Numbered from the stretch's first letter, positions 42,334 through 50,724 are shown. The stretch: DNA of 64,000 nt from CAKSHC01 sp045595395 (GCA_045595395.1 JAZOAH010000028.1:1-64000); one strand, 5' to 3'. Translations and numbers: made by a program. The notes: generated by a model not told the origin, from the sequence alone.

Positions 42334-43128
42334 TTACACACCCACTGTTTCTTTGGATTGATGCTCTACTTGATATTGTTGCCCCGTATGATCGATTTTA
42401 TAATTGTCTTGATAGATCAATTCCGATATTTTTACAAGTTCGATCTTGTTATTTTTGGCATATTCCAAAATGGACGGCAGTGCCTCGGGCGTATGCAAGG
42501 CCGCATTATGGAACAAAGTGATGGAGCCGGGCTCCAGCTTGCTTGTGACCCGAGACGTGATCTCCTTGGCCGACAGCTCTTTCCAGTCCAAACTGTCGAT
42601 CGACCACTGTATCGTATAATATCCGTTGTCCAGTAGTGTATCCACGACGGTATCGTTATAATCGCCGTAGGGCGGGCGGAACAGATGCGGCCGCACCCCA
42701 GTCACCTTCTCGATCTTATCCGAGCAATCATTGACCTGCTTGAGCATCTCCTCGGCCGAGAGTTTAGTCATATAGGGATGGGTGTTGGAATGATTCATGA
42801 TCTCATGCCCGGCATCATGAAGAGCCTTGACCGATTCAGGATATTTATCCACCCACTCCCCCACCACAAAAAAGGTGGCTTTTACATCATATTGCGCCAA
42901 TATATCAATGATCTGCTGGGTATCCTCATTGCCCCAGGCCGCATCAAAAGAGATCGACGCCTTTTGATCGTTGCGCTTGACCGAATAAATAGGCAAGCTG
43001 CGGGAAGCCGCCGTGGTACTCATGGCGCTCTGCACGATGCTACCCGAAAAAATAACGGCTGCCACCGTAACTGCAATCAACAGCACGGCGGCAATAATGG
43101 CATTTTTACGAAATACTACAATCTTCAT
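42334..43128 (-). CDS. polysaccharide deacetylase, PdaB-like
   Basis: 264 residues with one N-terminal membrane anchor (about 10-30) and a NodB domain. Motifs: SFDAAWGNEDT (about 59-69), the metal-binding HSNTH (about 113-117), RPPYGDYND (about 151-159), and the C-terminal FHNAALHTPEALP. The FDxxWG form instead of TFDDG is typical of PdaB, a sporulation protein needed for cortex maintenance, rather than a lost active site. Together with the SASP gene nearby this points to spore-related function on the outer face of the membrane. Confidence 0.88.
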   Translation of the reverse strand: MKIVVFRKNAIIAAVLLIAVTVAAVIFSGSIVQSAMSTTAASRSLPIYSVKRNDQKASISFDAAWGNEDTQQIIDILAQYDVKATFFVVGEWVDKYPESVKALHDAGHEIMNHSNTHPYMTKLSAEEMLKQVNDCSDKIEKVTGVRPHLFRPPYGDYNDTVVDTLLDNGYYTIQWSIDSLDWKELSAKEITSRVTSKLEPGSITLFHNAALHTPEALPSILEYAKNNKIELVKISELIYQDNYKIDHTGQQYQVEHQSKETVGV

Positions 43129-43179
43129 ATATTCGCCCCCTGTCCCTACAACCTATTCGGGACGGATGGAGAATATGCA

Positions 43180-43209
43180 AAAAAAAGGTAAAGCCATATG
43201 GCTTTACCT
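43180..43209 (-). terminator. terminator of the htrA gene
   Basis: GGTAAAGCCAT/ATGGCTTTACC is a near loopless palindrome followed on the minus strand by TTTTTTTT, just past the stop codon. Confidence 0.85.
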
Positions 43210-43216
43210 GTTTATG

Positions 43217-44575
43217 TTACGATCCACTCATTAAGGTTACTTGAATATCATAGTACTCGCCCAGCCGCCAATATTTCAATCGCACGGCATCACCGGCCTG
43301 ATACCTGTTTTTCTCACCGATGAAGCCATCCAGATCATCAAATTCCTTGCCGTTGATCTGGGTGATGATATCGCCGACACGCAGACCCTGCTTATACGCA
43401 TCGCTGTCTTGTTCGATCGACATGACCATACAGCCTGACACCATATCATCGGCGATAGCCGTGTCCTGGCTGACAAAGGATACCGTCACACCAATAACGG
43501 GATCGGGGGTAATGAATCCATAGCGGATGAGCTCATCAACGATCTCTTTGGCATCGGTCATGGGAATGGCAAAGCCGAGACCCTCATAGGTAGCCGAACC
43601 GCTGGACATGATCTTGGAACTGTTGATGCCGATGACCTGCCCGTACATATTGATCAGCGGGCCGCCCGAATTGCCGGGGTTGAGCTGAGCGTTGGTCTGC
43701 AACAGGTCGGTGCTGACATTGCTGCCGTAAAGATTGCGGCGGATACCGGAAATGATGCCGTCGGTCACCGTCTGGGCATACTCGGTGCTGTAGGGATTGC
43801 CGATGGTGACGACGCCCTCACCGACCACGACCTGATCCGAATCGCCGAAGGTGGCCGGCTCAAGCCCGGTCGCTTCGATCTTCAGCACGGCAATATCGGA
43901 AGCCGAATCGCTGCCCATGACCTGCGCCGTATAGCTTGTCGTGTTGTCATTGAGTACGATCTGGATCTCCTGCGCCCCTTCGATGATGTGGGCGTTGGTG
44001 ATGATAAAGCCGTCTTGGCTCATGATGATGCCGGTCCCCAAACCCATAGACGAGCGGTCGGAAGCCAGGATCATGACGACCGACGGCGAAAGCCGCTGAT
44101 AAATCTCCATAATGGTCAGCTGCGGCGTTGCTGCCGACGGCTTATCTTCCAGTTGCACCGTGGGGCCGTTTTCCACGCCGGGGCCGGGTTTATTGGACGA
44201 CGAACCGGACGGCTGTGACTGCTCTTGCGAGGAAGATGCACCGGGTGCAACCGGCACATGATCGGCAAAATACTTTTTGATAAAGACAAAGCCGCTCACC
44301 CAACTGACAAAGACAAAAACCGCCAAGGCCACCAGCAATATCACCGTGTTGCGCCGACGACGTCTGCGCAGGCGGGCCTGCGTTTGCTCCTCCATCTGAA
44401 ACAGGGTCGGCTCTTCCGGGGTCAGCATTTGTGCATCACTGGGCGGTATATCCGACTCGGATGCCGGTGCGATATACTGCTGTTGAGGACGGGTACATTC
44501 ATCCTTTTGATTCAATCCCGCATCTCCTATCGGCTCAATCGGCTCGTTGAGCATATCATTGTTCATGTCTTCCAT
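43217..44575 (-). CDS. htrA: HtrA/DegP-type membrane-anchored serine protease
   Basis: About 452 residues: cytoplasmic N-terminus rich in acidic residues and proline (1-70), a basic RRRRRR stretch, one membrane helix (about 78-102), a serine/proline linker, a trypsin-like domain and a C-terminal PDZ domain (about 365-450). Catalytic triad: His in NAHIIEG, Asp in SDIAVLK, Ser in GNSGGPL. Acts at the outer face on misfolded secreted proteins. It lies beside the two-component system but with a gap of about 40 bp. Start chosen six bases after AGAGGA. Confidence 0.94.
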   Translation of the reverse strand: MEDMNNDMLNEPIEPIGDAGLNQKDECTRPQQQYIAPASESDIPPSDAQMLTPEEPTLFQMEEQTQARLRRRRRRNTVILLVALAVFVFVSWVSGFVFIKKYFADHVPVAPGASSSQEQSQPSGSSSNKPGPGVENGPTVQLEDKPSAATPQLTIMEIYQRLSPSVVMILASDRSSMGLGTGIIMSQDGFIITNAHIIEGAQEIQIVLNDNTTSYTAQVMGSDSASDIAVLKIEATGLEPATFGDSDQVVVGEGVVTIGNPYSTEYAQTVTDGIISGIRRNLYGSNVSTDLLQTNAQLNPGNSGGPLINMYGQVIGINSSKIMSSGSATYEGLGFAIPMTDAKEIVDELIRYGFITPDPVIGVTVSFVSQDTAIADDMVSGCMVMSIEQDSDAYKQGLRVGDIITQINGKEFDDLDGFIGEKNRYQAGDAVRLKYWRLGEYYDIQVTLMSGS

Positions 44576-44617
44576 CTTCATTCCTCTTATTTTATGCTGT
44601 GCGTGTGACAGTTATCG

Positions 44618-46144
44618 TTATTTTTTCATCATGCTTTCCAATTTTCCGGTTACACTGAAATCGCGGTGCAGCTCCAGCGTAAAATAGAACTCGGTATATT
44701 GATCCGGCTCCGACGCCACACCGATCTCGCCCTTATTGAGCGTAACTAGCATTTTGGCGATATACAGACCAAGACCTGTCCCTTCTTTGTCCAGACCACG
44801 GGATTTATCGCTCTTATAAAACCGTTCAAACAAATGAGGAAGTTCATCCTCGGCAATACCGACGCCGGTGTTACGCACACGGATCAAGGCGTATTGGCGG
44901 TGGTATTTTTCTACGCTGACGCTGATCTTTCCGCCATTCGGGGTAAATTTTACGGCATTGCCGACGAGGTTTGTCACAATACGATATACGCTGTCTTCAT
45001 CGGCCTGCACCGTCAATCCCGCATCGGTCGGCAAGGCAACGCGAATCTGTTTTTCTTCAATATTTCGTTCAAAGGACAACATGACCTGACGGATGATCTC
45101 GTTGATGTTCAGATCCGTCCGTACAATGTCGACCTGTCCACCCTCCAGGCGGGTGACGTCCAAAATCGAATAGACCAAACGGCTCAACCGCTTCATCTCC
45201 ATCGATACCCGCTTCAGATACTGCTCGGTGCGCTCGGGCGGGATGGTTCCGTCCAAAATACCGTCGATAAAGCCGCATATGCTGGTCATGGGCGTTTTCA
45301 GATCGTGCGAAATGTTGGCCATAAAGCCACGGCGGCTGCTTTCCACCTGCTCAAGGGTGTCAGCCATTTCATTAAAGGATGAGCACAGTTGCGCCACCTC
45401 ATCGTTGCCCTTTACCCGTACTCGGCTGGAAAAGTCACCCTTTGAGAAGCTCTCCAACGCCTTTTTGATCTCACGCATCGGTCGAGCCTGCGCCTTAGTT
45501 CCCACATACACAAACAGCAAGGACACGATCAGCACAACACCAACGGCAATGAAATAAAACTGTGCAATGACCGAAATCATGGAGGTCAGCGATTCGGCCG
45601 GCGAACAAACAAACACATAGCCGGAAATATAACTGACGGTGTTGTCGCTTTCCGCACGCTTTTCCGATACCATCGGCACGCCTACGGTGTATCGACTGTC
45701 GGAAAAAATCCCGTTCAATGTGCCGGTCGATTTATAGATTCCCGTCTGCTTGAGTTGATCAATCACCTCAACCGGAATAAGCCGACGCTCAAAACGAATC
45801 TCATCGGTATTGGTAAACCAAAGACCGACATCTCCCGAAGCATTGACCACAATAACGTCCCTGGTGCCGCTTTCCGAAAAAATACTCAAAATGTTCAGAT
45901 AATTGGCAAAGGTGCGGTCATTTTCCTCGGCATCGTCTAATCGGTTATACAGTTCAATCGGCGAACGCTCCATATCGGCCGTCAATATGGATAGGTTCTG
46001 AGCCGCATGCATCAACTGATTCTGCTGCTCTTCAATGGTATAATTGGCCGTCATGATCAGCAGCACCGCACCCAACATGGTAAAGCACAGGCAAACCAAG
46101 ATGACCGTAACCATAAAGTACTTAAAAAAGATACTTTTGAACAT
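44618..46144 (-). CDS. sensor histidine kinase
   Basis: 508 residues with two membrane helices (about 10-32 and 185-208) flanking an extracellular domain of about 150 residues, then HAMP (about 208-262), HisKA with NISHDLKTPMTSI (about 275-287) and a HATPase domain with VGNAVKFTPNGGK and GTGLGLYIAK. It phosphorylates the response regulator encoded just upstream. The extracellular domain shows no family I recognise. The layout resembles PhoR/WalK-type kinases but lacks a PAS domain. Confidence 0.95.
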   Translation of the reverse strand: MFKSIFFKYFMVTVILVCLCFTMLGAVLLIMTANYTIEEQQNQLMHAAQNLSILTADMERSPIELYNRLDDAEENDRTFANYLNILSIFSESGTRDVIVVNASGDVGLWFTNTDEIRFERRLIPVEVIDQLKQTGIYKSTGTLNGIFSDSRYTVGVPMVSEKRAESDNTVSYISGYVFVCSPAESLTSMISVIAQFYFIAVGVVLIVSLLFVYVGTKAQARPMREIKKALESFSKGDFSSRVRVKGNDEVAQLCSSFNEMADTLEQVESSRRGFMANISHDLKTPMTSICGFIDGILDGTIPPERTEQYLKRVSMEMKRLSRLVYSILDVTRLEGGQVDIVRTDLNINEIIRQVMLSFERNIEEKQIRVALPTDAGLTVQADEDSVYRIVTNLVGNAVKFTPNGGKISVSVEKYHRQYALIRVRNTGVGIAEDELPHLFERFYKSDKSRGLDKEGTGLGLYIAKMLVTLNKGEIGVASEPDQYTEFYFTLELHRDFSVTGKLESMMKK

Positions 46145-46149
46145 GTTTT

Positions 46150-46836
46150 TTATTTGACCTCAAACTTATATCCGACACCCCAGACCGTTTTCAGGCTCCA
46201 GTTTTCCTCTTGTGCCGCATCCAGTTTCTCACGCAAGCGCTTGATGTGAACATCGACTGTGCGGGAATCTCCGTAGTATTCAAATCCCCACACCTCGTCC
46301 AGTAACTGATCACGGGTATAGACCTTGTTGGGATTGGAGGCCAGATGGAACAAAAGTTCCAACTCCTTGGGCGGCATATTAACCGGCTCGCCGTTGATCT
46401 TGACCTCAAAGGACACCTTATCAATGATCAGATTGCTGTATTCAATATACATCTTCTCTTCCACCGTATTGCCCATGCGACGCAAAACGGCCTTGACGCG
46501 AGCCAAAACCTCCTTGGCATCAAAAGGCTTGACGATATAATCGTCCACGCCCAACTCAAAACTTTGCAGTTTATCAAAACTCTCGCCTCGAGCCGTGATC
46601 ATAATAACAGGAATCTGGCTCTTTTTACGGATCTCTTCCAACACCTTATAGCCGTCCACCTTGGGCATCATAATATCCAACAGCATCATATCGGGCGCAA
46701 AGGCGTCAAATTCACGCAAGGCCACCTCGCCGTCTTCGGCGATCTGTACGGTATATCCATCCTTTTCCAGATATAATCTCAACAGTTCACTAATGTTTTC
46801 ATCGTCATCAACGATCATGATTCTAAGATTTGCCAT
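46150..46836 (-). CDS. OmpR/PhoB-family response regulator
   Basis: 228 residues: receiver domain with acidic pair DDDE, phospho-acceptor in DMMLLDIMMPKVDGY (about 50-64) and the lysine in IVKPFDAKEVLARV. The C-terminal winged helix (about 130-228) contains ELELLFHLASNPNKVYTRDQ and DSRTVDVHIKRLREKL. It is the first gene of the pair with the kinase, five bases apart. Its own promoter has three 11-bp phased repeats typical of binding sites for this family, suggesting autoregulation. Confidence 0.96.
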   Translation of the reverse strand: MANLRIMIVDDDENISELLRLYLEKDGYTVQIAEDGEVALREFDAFAPDMMLLDIMMPKVDGYKVLEEIRKKSQIPVIMITARGESFDKLQSFELGVDDYIVKPFDAKEVLARVKAVLRRMGNTVEEKMYIEYSNLIIDKVSFEVKINGEPVNMPPKELELLFHLASNPNKVYTRDQLLDEVWGFEYYGDSRTVDVHIKRLREKLDAAQEENWSLKTVWGVGYKFEVK

Positions 46837-46872
46837 AAAAAGCACCTACCTTTCTATTCTTATCATAATATC

Positions 46873-46921
46873 ATTATACAATGCTTGTGTTAACAATTTA
46901 TAAACAATTTGTTCACAATTA
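46873..46921 (-). promoter_or_regulatory. two-component system promoter with three 11-bp direct repeats
   Basis: TATAAT on the minus strand (46878-46873) lacks a good -35 box. Instead GTTAACAATTT (46889-46899), ATAAACAATTT (46900-46910) and GTTCACAATTA (46911-46921), written on the plus strand, repeat with an exact 11-bp period, ending 10 bp from the -10 box. This is the geometry of PhoB/OmpR activator sites. Confidence 0.7.
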
Positions 46922-46940
46922 GCATTTCGACAAGGTTTTA

Positions 46941-46969
46941 TTGCAAATTCGATACGGATGTGCTATAAT
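46941..46969 (+). promoter_or_regulatory. sigma-A promoter of smpB (and probably tmRNA)
   Basis: TTGCAA (46941-46946), 17-bp spacer, TATAAT (46964-46969), 23 bp before the smpB start. Confidence 0.85.
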
Positions 46970-46992
46970 ACCCTTCACGGGAGGGATGGATA

Positions 46993-47457
46993 ATGTCTGC
47001 AGCAACAACAAAAACAATAGCAGAAAACCGGGTCGTTCGCCACGAATATTTCGTGCTGGAAACCTATGAAACTGGAATCGAACTGTCGGGTACTGAAGTC
47101 AAATCCATCCGTGCCGGTCGGGTCAATCTCAAGGATTCCTACTGCAACATCCACGCCGGTGAGCTGTTTGTTAATCACATGCATATCAGCCCGTACGAGC
47201 AGGGCAACATTTTCAACAAAGATCCCCTGCGCCAGCGCAAGCTGCTTATGCACAAAAAAGAGATCCTTAAGCTCTACGGCACCATCAAGCAGGAAGGCCT
47301 TACCCTGATTCCCCTCTCCCTGTACTTCAAGGGCTCTTTGGTCAAGGTATCGCTCGGTCTGTGCAAGGGTAAGAAACTGTACGACAAGCGTGCCGACATC
47401 CAGAAGCGGGATGCTGCCCGTGAAATGGACCGCGCCATCAAAGACCGCAATCACTAA
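46993..47457 (+). CDS. smpB: SsrA-binding protein SmpB
   Basis: 154 residues with the SmpB core NRVVRHEYFVLETYETGIEL, SGTEVKSIRAGRVNLKDSY and the C-terminal basic GKKLYDKRADIQKRDAARE tail that enters the decoding centre. With tmRNA it rescues stalled ribosomes. GGGAGGG precedes the ATG. It lies five bases upstream of the tmRNA gene, and the pair seems to be one transcription unit. Confidence 0.97.
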   Translation: MSAATTKTIAENRVVRHEYFVLETYETGIELSGTEVKSIRAGRVNLKDSYCNIHAGELFVNHMHISPYEQGNIFNKDPLRQRKLLMHKKEILKLYGTIKQEGLTLIPLSLYFKGSLVKVSLGLCKGKKLYDKRADIQKRDAAREMDRAIKDRNH

Positions 47458-47461
47458 ACAT

Positions 47462-47811
47462 GGGGATGTAACGGTTTCGACGGGGACGACGAACTGCGAT
47501 AAGCGAGCGGAGATGCGGAATCTCCTTAAACAGCCGCAATTTTAAATTTAAACGCTAACAAGAATTTAGCAGTCGCTGCCTAACATAGGCGGCCGTCCTG
47601 CCCGCGAGTGCCACGGCGCGGAACAGGGCGTGATTAAGTGGCGAACATGACCATGCTAAGATTTGCGCATGGCAGGACAAATGAATCTACCGAAGCCGAC
47701 AGCCCGCGATTGGGCGGACGCGCCGGGGGAATCCTAAAACGATCGCTACGCTCGTAGAAAGTTGCACGGACTTATCTTCGGACAGGGGTTCAACTCCCCT
47801 CATCTCCACCA
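47462..47811 (+). ncRNA. ssrA: transfer-messenger RNA
   Basis: The 5' end GGGGATGTAACGGTTTCGACGG and 3' end GGTTCAACTCCCCTCATCTCCACCA pair into the alanine-like acceptor. Resume codon GCT at 47554 opens the tag frame to TAA at 47581-47583, giving the tag ANKNLAVAA (with the charged alanine, AANKNLAVAA). Pseudoknot segments follow. 350 nt with encoded CCA is typical of Firmicutes. Confidence 0.97.
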
Positions 47812-47812
47812 G

Positions 47813-47851
47813 AAAAAGACCTATGCTTTGTATCAAAGCATAGGTCTTTTT
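47813..47851. terminator. tmRNA terminator
   Basis: A perfect 18-bp stem AAAAAGACCTATGCTTTG with TAT loop, starting one base after the tmRNA CCA. Repeat copy B begins four bases later. Confidence 0.92.
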
Positions 47852-47854
47852 CAA

Positions 47855-48007
47855 CGAAATAAATCCCTTGCGGGATTTGTGAAATACGCTTCGCGTGTGA
47901 AATATGGCTTCGCCATGTGAAATGCCTGCGGGCGTGAGTGGATTTATTTCATTTCACTTGATGCGAAGCATCAAATTTCACATTTGCCGCAAGACAAATA
48001 TTTCACC
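47855..48007 (-). repeat. multi-hairpin interspersed repeat, copy B
   Basis: Read on the minus strand it matches copy A (396-571) in order: GTGAAATATTTG...CAAAT, TTGATGC/GCATCAA, then GAAATAAATCC pairing with its complement across the second half (47940-47950 with 47856-47866). Smaller stems ATGGC/GCCAT, ACGC/GCGT and AAATCCC/GGGATTT are separated by ATTTCAC. Stem sequences differ from copy A but pairing is kept. It fills most of the gap between tmRNA and the methyltransferase gene. Confidence 0.85.
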
Positions 48008-48026
48008 AACAGCCCAAAATCGCAAC

Positions 48027-48124
48027 GAAACTTTTCTAAAAGATTAGTTTCAGCGTACCGAGAATAGTTTCATTGTGTTATTTTATAAAACACTCTTGAA
48101 AAAGTTCGCACAAACGAATATAAT
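48027..48124 (+). promoter_or_regulatory. promoter and candidate operator of the R-M operon
   Basis: TTGAAA (48096-48101), 17-bp spacer, TATAAT (48119-48124) lies 30 bp before the start. Upstream are an imperfect palindrome, GAAACTTTTCT-AAA-AGATTAGTTTC (48027-48051, 9 of 11 paired), and a direct repeat of TAGTTTCA at 48045 and 48065, 20 bp apart. These could be sites for the methyltransferase's own HTH domain. Confidence 0.65.
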
Positions 48125-48154
48125 ACATGCGACACCTTATGAGGAGTTATGAGT

Positions 48155-49600
48155 ATGAATGAAATGATTACTGTTCAATCTGCGGCTCAAAAGTGGAGTA
48201 TCTCCCCTCGCAGAGTGCAGATTTTGTGCAATGAGGGGCGTGTAGATGGTGCGGTCAAGAAAAGTGGCGTTTGGCTTATTCCTACAACAACACAAAAACC
48301 CGCAAGAAAAAATAAACTAGCAAAAAACAAAACCAGAAAATCCACTATAAATGTTCTATCGTTATTTTCGGGTTGTGGCGGTATGGATTTAGGATTTGAA
48401 GGCGATTTTGAGGTTCTAAAAGCATGTATAAATCCAAAAATCAACAACAATTGGAACATTACTCCGATAGATGAAAATTGGGTTAGACTCCCGAAAAATA
48501 GATTCCATACTGTTTTTGCCAACGATATTAGAGAAGATGCAAAGGTTGCTTGGACAAACTTTTTTGGTAAAAGAGGGATTACCACTTCTACATACTACCT
48601 TGATAGCATTGTTGATCTTGTAAAACTACACAAGGAAAATGGGATGCCGGTATTCCCTGAAAATATTGACATTGTAACTGGAGGGTTTCCTTGTCAGGAT
48701 TTTTCGATCGCTGGCAAGCGACAAGGGTTTGATTCAGACAAAAGTCATACAGGAAAAAAGATTGTAGATGCTGATACTCCAAGTGTGGAGAGCCGCGGTC
48801 AGTTGTATATGTGGATGCGTGAGGTTATTGCTATTACGCAACCTAAATTATTTATTGCAGAAAACGTTAAAGGACTTGCAAATCTTGGCGATGTAAAAGC
48901 CATTATCGAACACGATTTTAGCACAATTTCAGAGAATGGTTATCTCGTTGTTCCTGCAAGAATATTGCACGCCGCAGATTACGGTGTGCCACAATCAAGA
49001 GAAAGAGTTATTTTCTTTGGATTTAAGAAATCCGCTTTAACAGAAGACGCCCTTGAAGCACTCTCTATGTCACATATACCCGAAGATTACGATCCATATC
49101 CGATTGTTACACACTCTTATAATAAATCGGAAGACTTTTTGTTGCCACCGGTGACATTAAGACAAGCATTTGTTGGACTGGTTGAACCAGACAAAGCTAC
49201 CGATGTTTCACAACAGAAATATTCAAAAGCAAAATACATGGGTAAGCATTGTCAAGGACAAACCGAAATCAAGCTCGATAGCATTGGCCCAACTATTCGG
49301 TCAGAACATCACGGAAATATTGAATTTCGCCGTTTAAGCGTCGAACACGGCGGCGCATATGCGGATGAACTCAATAGCGGAAAAAATGAGCGAAGATTGA
49401 CGATTAGAGAATGTGCTCGTATTCAAACATTTCCTGATAGTTATGATTTTGTTTTCAGGAACAATGTAACAAATAATTCTGTATCTGCTTCAGAAGCATA
49501 TAAATTAATTGGAAATGCCGTTCCACCGTTGCTGGGATTTCATATTGCAAAACGCATAGAAACTTTATGGAACGTGTATTTTGGAGGTGAAAAAACTTGA
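48155..49600 (+). CDS. DNA cytosine-5 methyltransferase with N-terminal HTH domain
   Basis: 481 residues. Residues 1-50 (ITVQSAAQKWSISPRRVQIL, then CNEGRVDGAVKKSGVWLIP) form a MerR/excisionase-like helix-turn-helix, joined by a lysine-rich linker to a C5-methyltransferase: motif I LFSGCGGMDLGF, IV GGFPCQDFSIAG with the catalytic cysteine, VI AENVKGL, VIII QSRERVIFFGF, X YKLIGNAVPP. The target-recognition region lies at about 330-400. The start is the ATG eight bases after GAGGAG; another ATG lies two codons upstream. AT-rich codon use contrasts with both flanks, a sign of transfer. It overlaps the endonuclease gene by TTGA. Confidence 0.95.
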   Translation: MNEMITVQSAAQKWSISPRRVQILCNEGRVDGAVKKSGVWLIPTTTQKPARKNKLAKNKTRKSTINVLSLFSGCGGMDLGFEGDFEVLKACINPKINNNWNITPIDENWVRLPKNRFHTVFANDIREDAKVAWTNFFGKRGITTSTYYLDSIVDLVKLHKENGMPVFPENIDIVTGGFPCQDFSIAGKRQGFDSDKSHTGKKIVDADTPSVESRGQLYMWMREVIAITQPKLFIAENVKGLANLGDVKAIIEHDFSTISENGYLVVPARILHAADYGVPQSRERVIFFGFKKSALTEDALEALSMSHIPEDYDPYPIVTHSYNKSEDFLLPPVTLRQAFVGLVEPDKATDVSQQKYSKAKYMGKHCQGQTEIKLDSIGPTIRSEHHGNIEFRRLSVEHGGAYADELNSGKNERRLTIRECARIQTFPDSYDFVFRNNVTNNSVSASEAYKLIGNAVPPLLGFHIAKRIETLWNVYFGGEKT

Positions 49601-50664
49601 TAATATCTAAGAATGGAAAACCGTCTTTAGAAGAATTTAGATCCTTAATGCTTAAAACCGATGATAGGCTTAATGCTGAAGCCAAAGGTCGAGAAGCATA
49701 CTATAAAGGACGTAATGGCATACAATTAGAAGAGGATGTGTGTGACGCCTTAACGAGGTGTGCTATGCATACACCTTTTGAAGGTACCATACAATTAGTT
49801 TCGGGGGCATCATTTCCTGATATAGTTGCAAATCGTTTTTATGGAGTAGAAGTAAAAAGCACTAACAAAAATCATTGGAAGTCAATAGGTAGTAGTATAT
49901 TAGAATCAACACGCGACCAAAATGTTGAAAGGATTTTTCTAACTTTCGGAAAGTTGGGAACTCCCATTGCTTTTATGAGTCGTCCTTACGAAGAATGTCT
50001 TTCGGGCATATCGGTTACTCACTATCCCCGTTATCAGATTGATATGGAACTAAGCGTGGGCGAAACCATATTCGATAAAATGGGCATTCCATATGATACA
50101 TTGCGAAAAATGGAAAACCCCGTCGCTCCAGTTTCTCAATACTATAAACAACAATTAAAACCAGGCGAAAGTTTGTGGTGGGCTGCCAATTCAGATATAG
50201 AAGAAACCGTTGCTCCGCCCACCGTTAGATTGTGGAGCACCTTATCTCACAAAGAAAAGAATTATTACACCGTTCAAGGTTATGCATTTTTCCCTGAAAT
50301 ATTAGGTCCTAGTAACACGAAAAAATACCAAAGATATGCACTTTGGTTAGCTACGAACTGTGGTGTTATTAACACAAACATTCGCGACCAATTCTCTGCT
50401 GGTGGACGAATAGATATTGTAACCACAAAAGGGGTTTACGAACGAATGCCTGCCGCATTCGGAAGAATACAACGATATAGAGATTTGATAGTAGAAACTC
50501 TTATATCGGCAAGTCCAGAAGTCCTTCAAGAGCATTGGACGATGATTGATCTTCCAGAAAATCGGTTATTATATTGGTGTCAGCAAGTGGCAATTTGTGC
50601 TGGCGCAACAAAAGAAGAAACGCATATATATTATGAATTGTTGAGAGCAATATTTAATATTTAA
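49597..50664 (+). CDS. type II restriction endonuclease (PD-(D/E)xK)
   Basis: 355 residues from a TTG start that overlaps the methyltransferase stop (TTGA) with GGAGGTG about nine bases upstream. The nuclease core reads SGASFPDIVANRFYGVEVKS (about 69-88): PD, then E-V-K, the classic PD-(D/E)xK active site. The C-terminal two thirds is not recognised. Adjacency and coupling to a cytosine methyltransferase make it the cognate restriction enzyme; the recognition sequence cannot be read from the protein. AT-rich like its partner. Confidence 0.88.
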   Translation: MIISKNGKPSLEEFRSLMLKTDDRLNAEAKGREAYYKGRNGIQLEEDVCDALTRCAMHTPFEGTIQLVSGASFPDIVANRFYGVEVKSTNKNHWKSIGSSILESTRDQNVERIFLTFGKLGTPIAFMSRPYEECLSGISVTHYPRYQIDMELSVGETIFDKMGIPYDTLRKMENPVAPVSQYYKQQLKPGESLWWAANSDIEETVAPPTVRLWSTLSHKEKNYYTVQGYAFFPEILGPSNTKKYQRYALWLATNCGVINTNIRDQFSAGGRIDIVTTKGVYERMPAAFGRIQRYRDLIVETLISASPEVLQEHWTMIDLPENRLLYWCQQVAICAGATKEETHIYYELLRAIFNI

Positions 50665-50670
50665 ATCTTT

Positions 50671-50717
50671 ATGTGAAATGCCTGCGGGCGTGAGTGGATT
50701 TATTTTATTTCACTTGA
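50671..50717 (-). repeat. multi-hairpin repeat fragment, copy C; 47-bp direct repeat of 47915-47961
   Basis: These 47 bases match 47915-47961 with one mismatch (C to T), in the same orientation. The two copies bracket the R-M genes. Copy C lacks the rest of the element and runs into the terminator at 50725. Confidence 0.88.
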
Positions 50718-50724
50718 AAGCATG

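Noticed and set aside
42334..43128. Loss of the second aspartate in the deacetylase motif as evidence of an inactive enzyme
   Set aside because: FDxxWG in place of TFDDG is the normal form in PdaB-type proteins.
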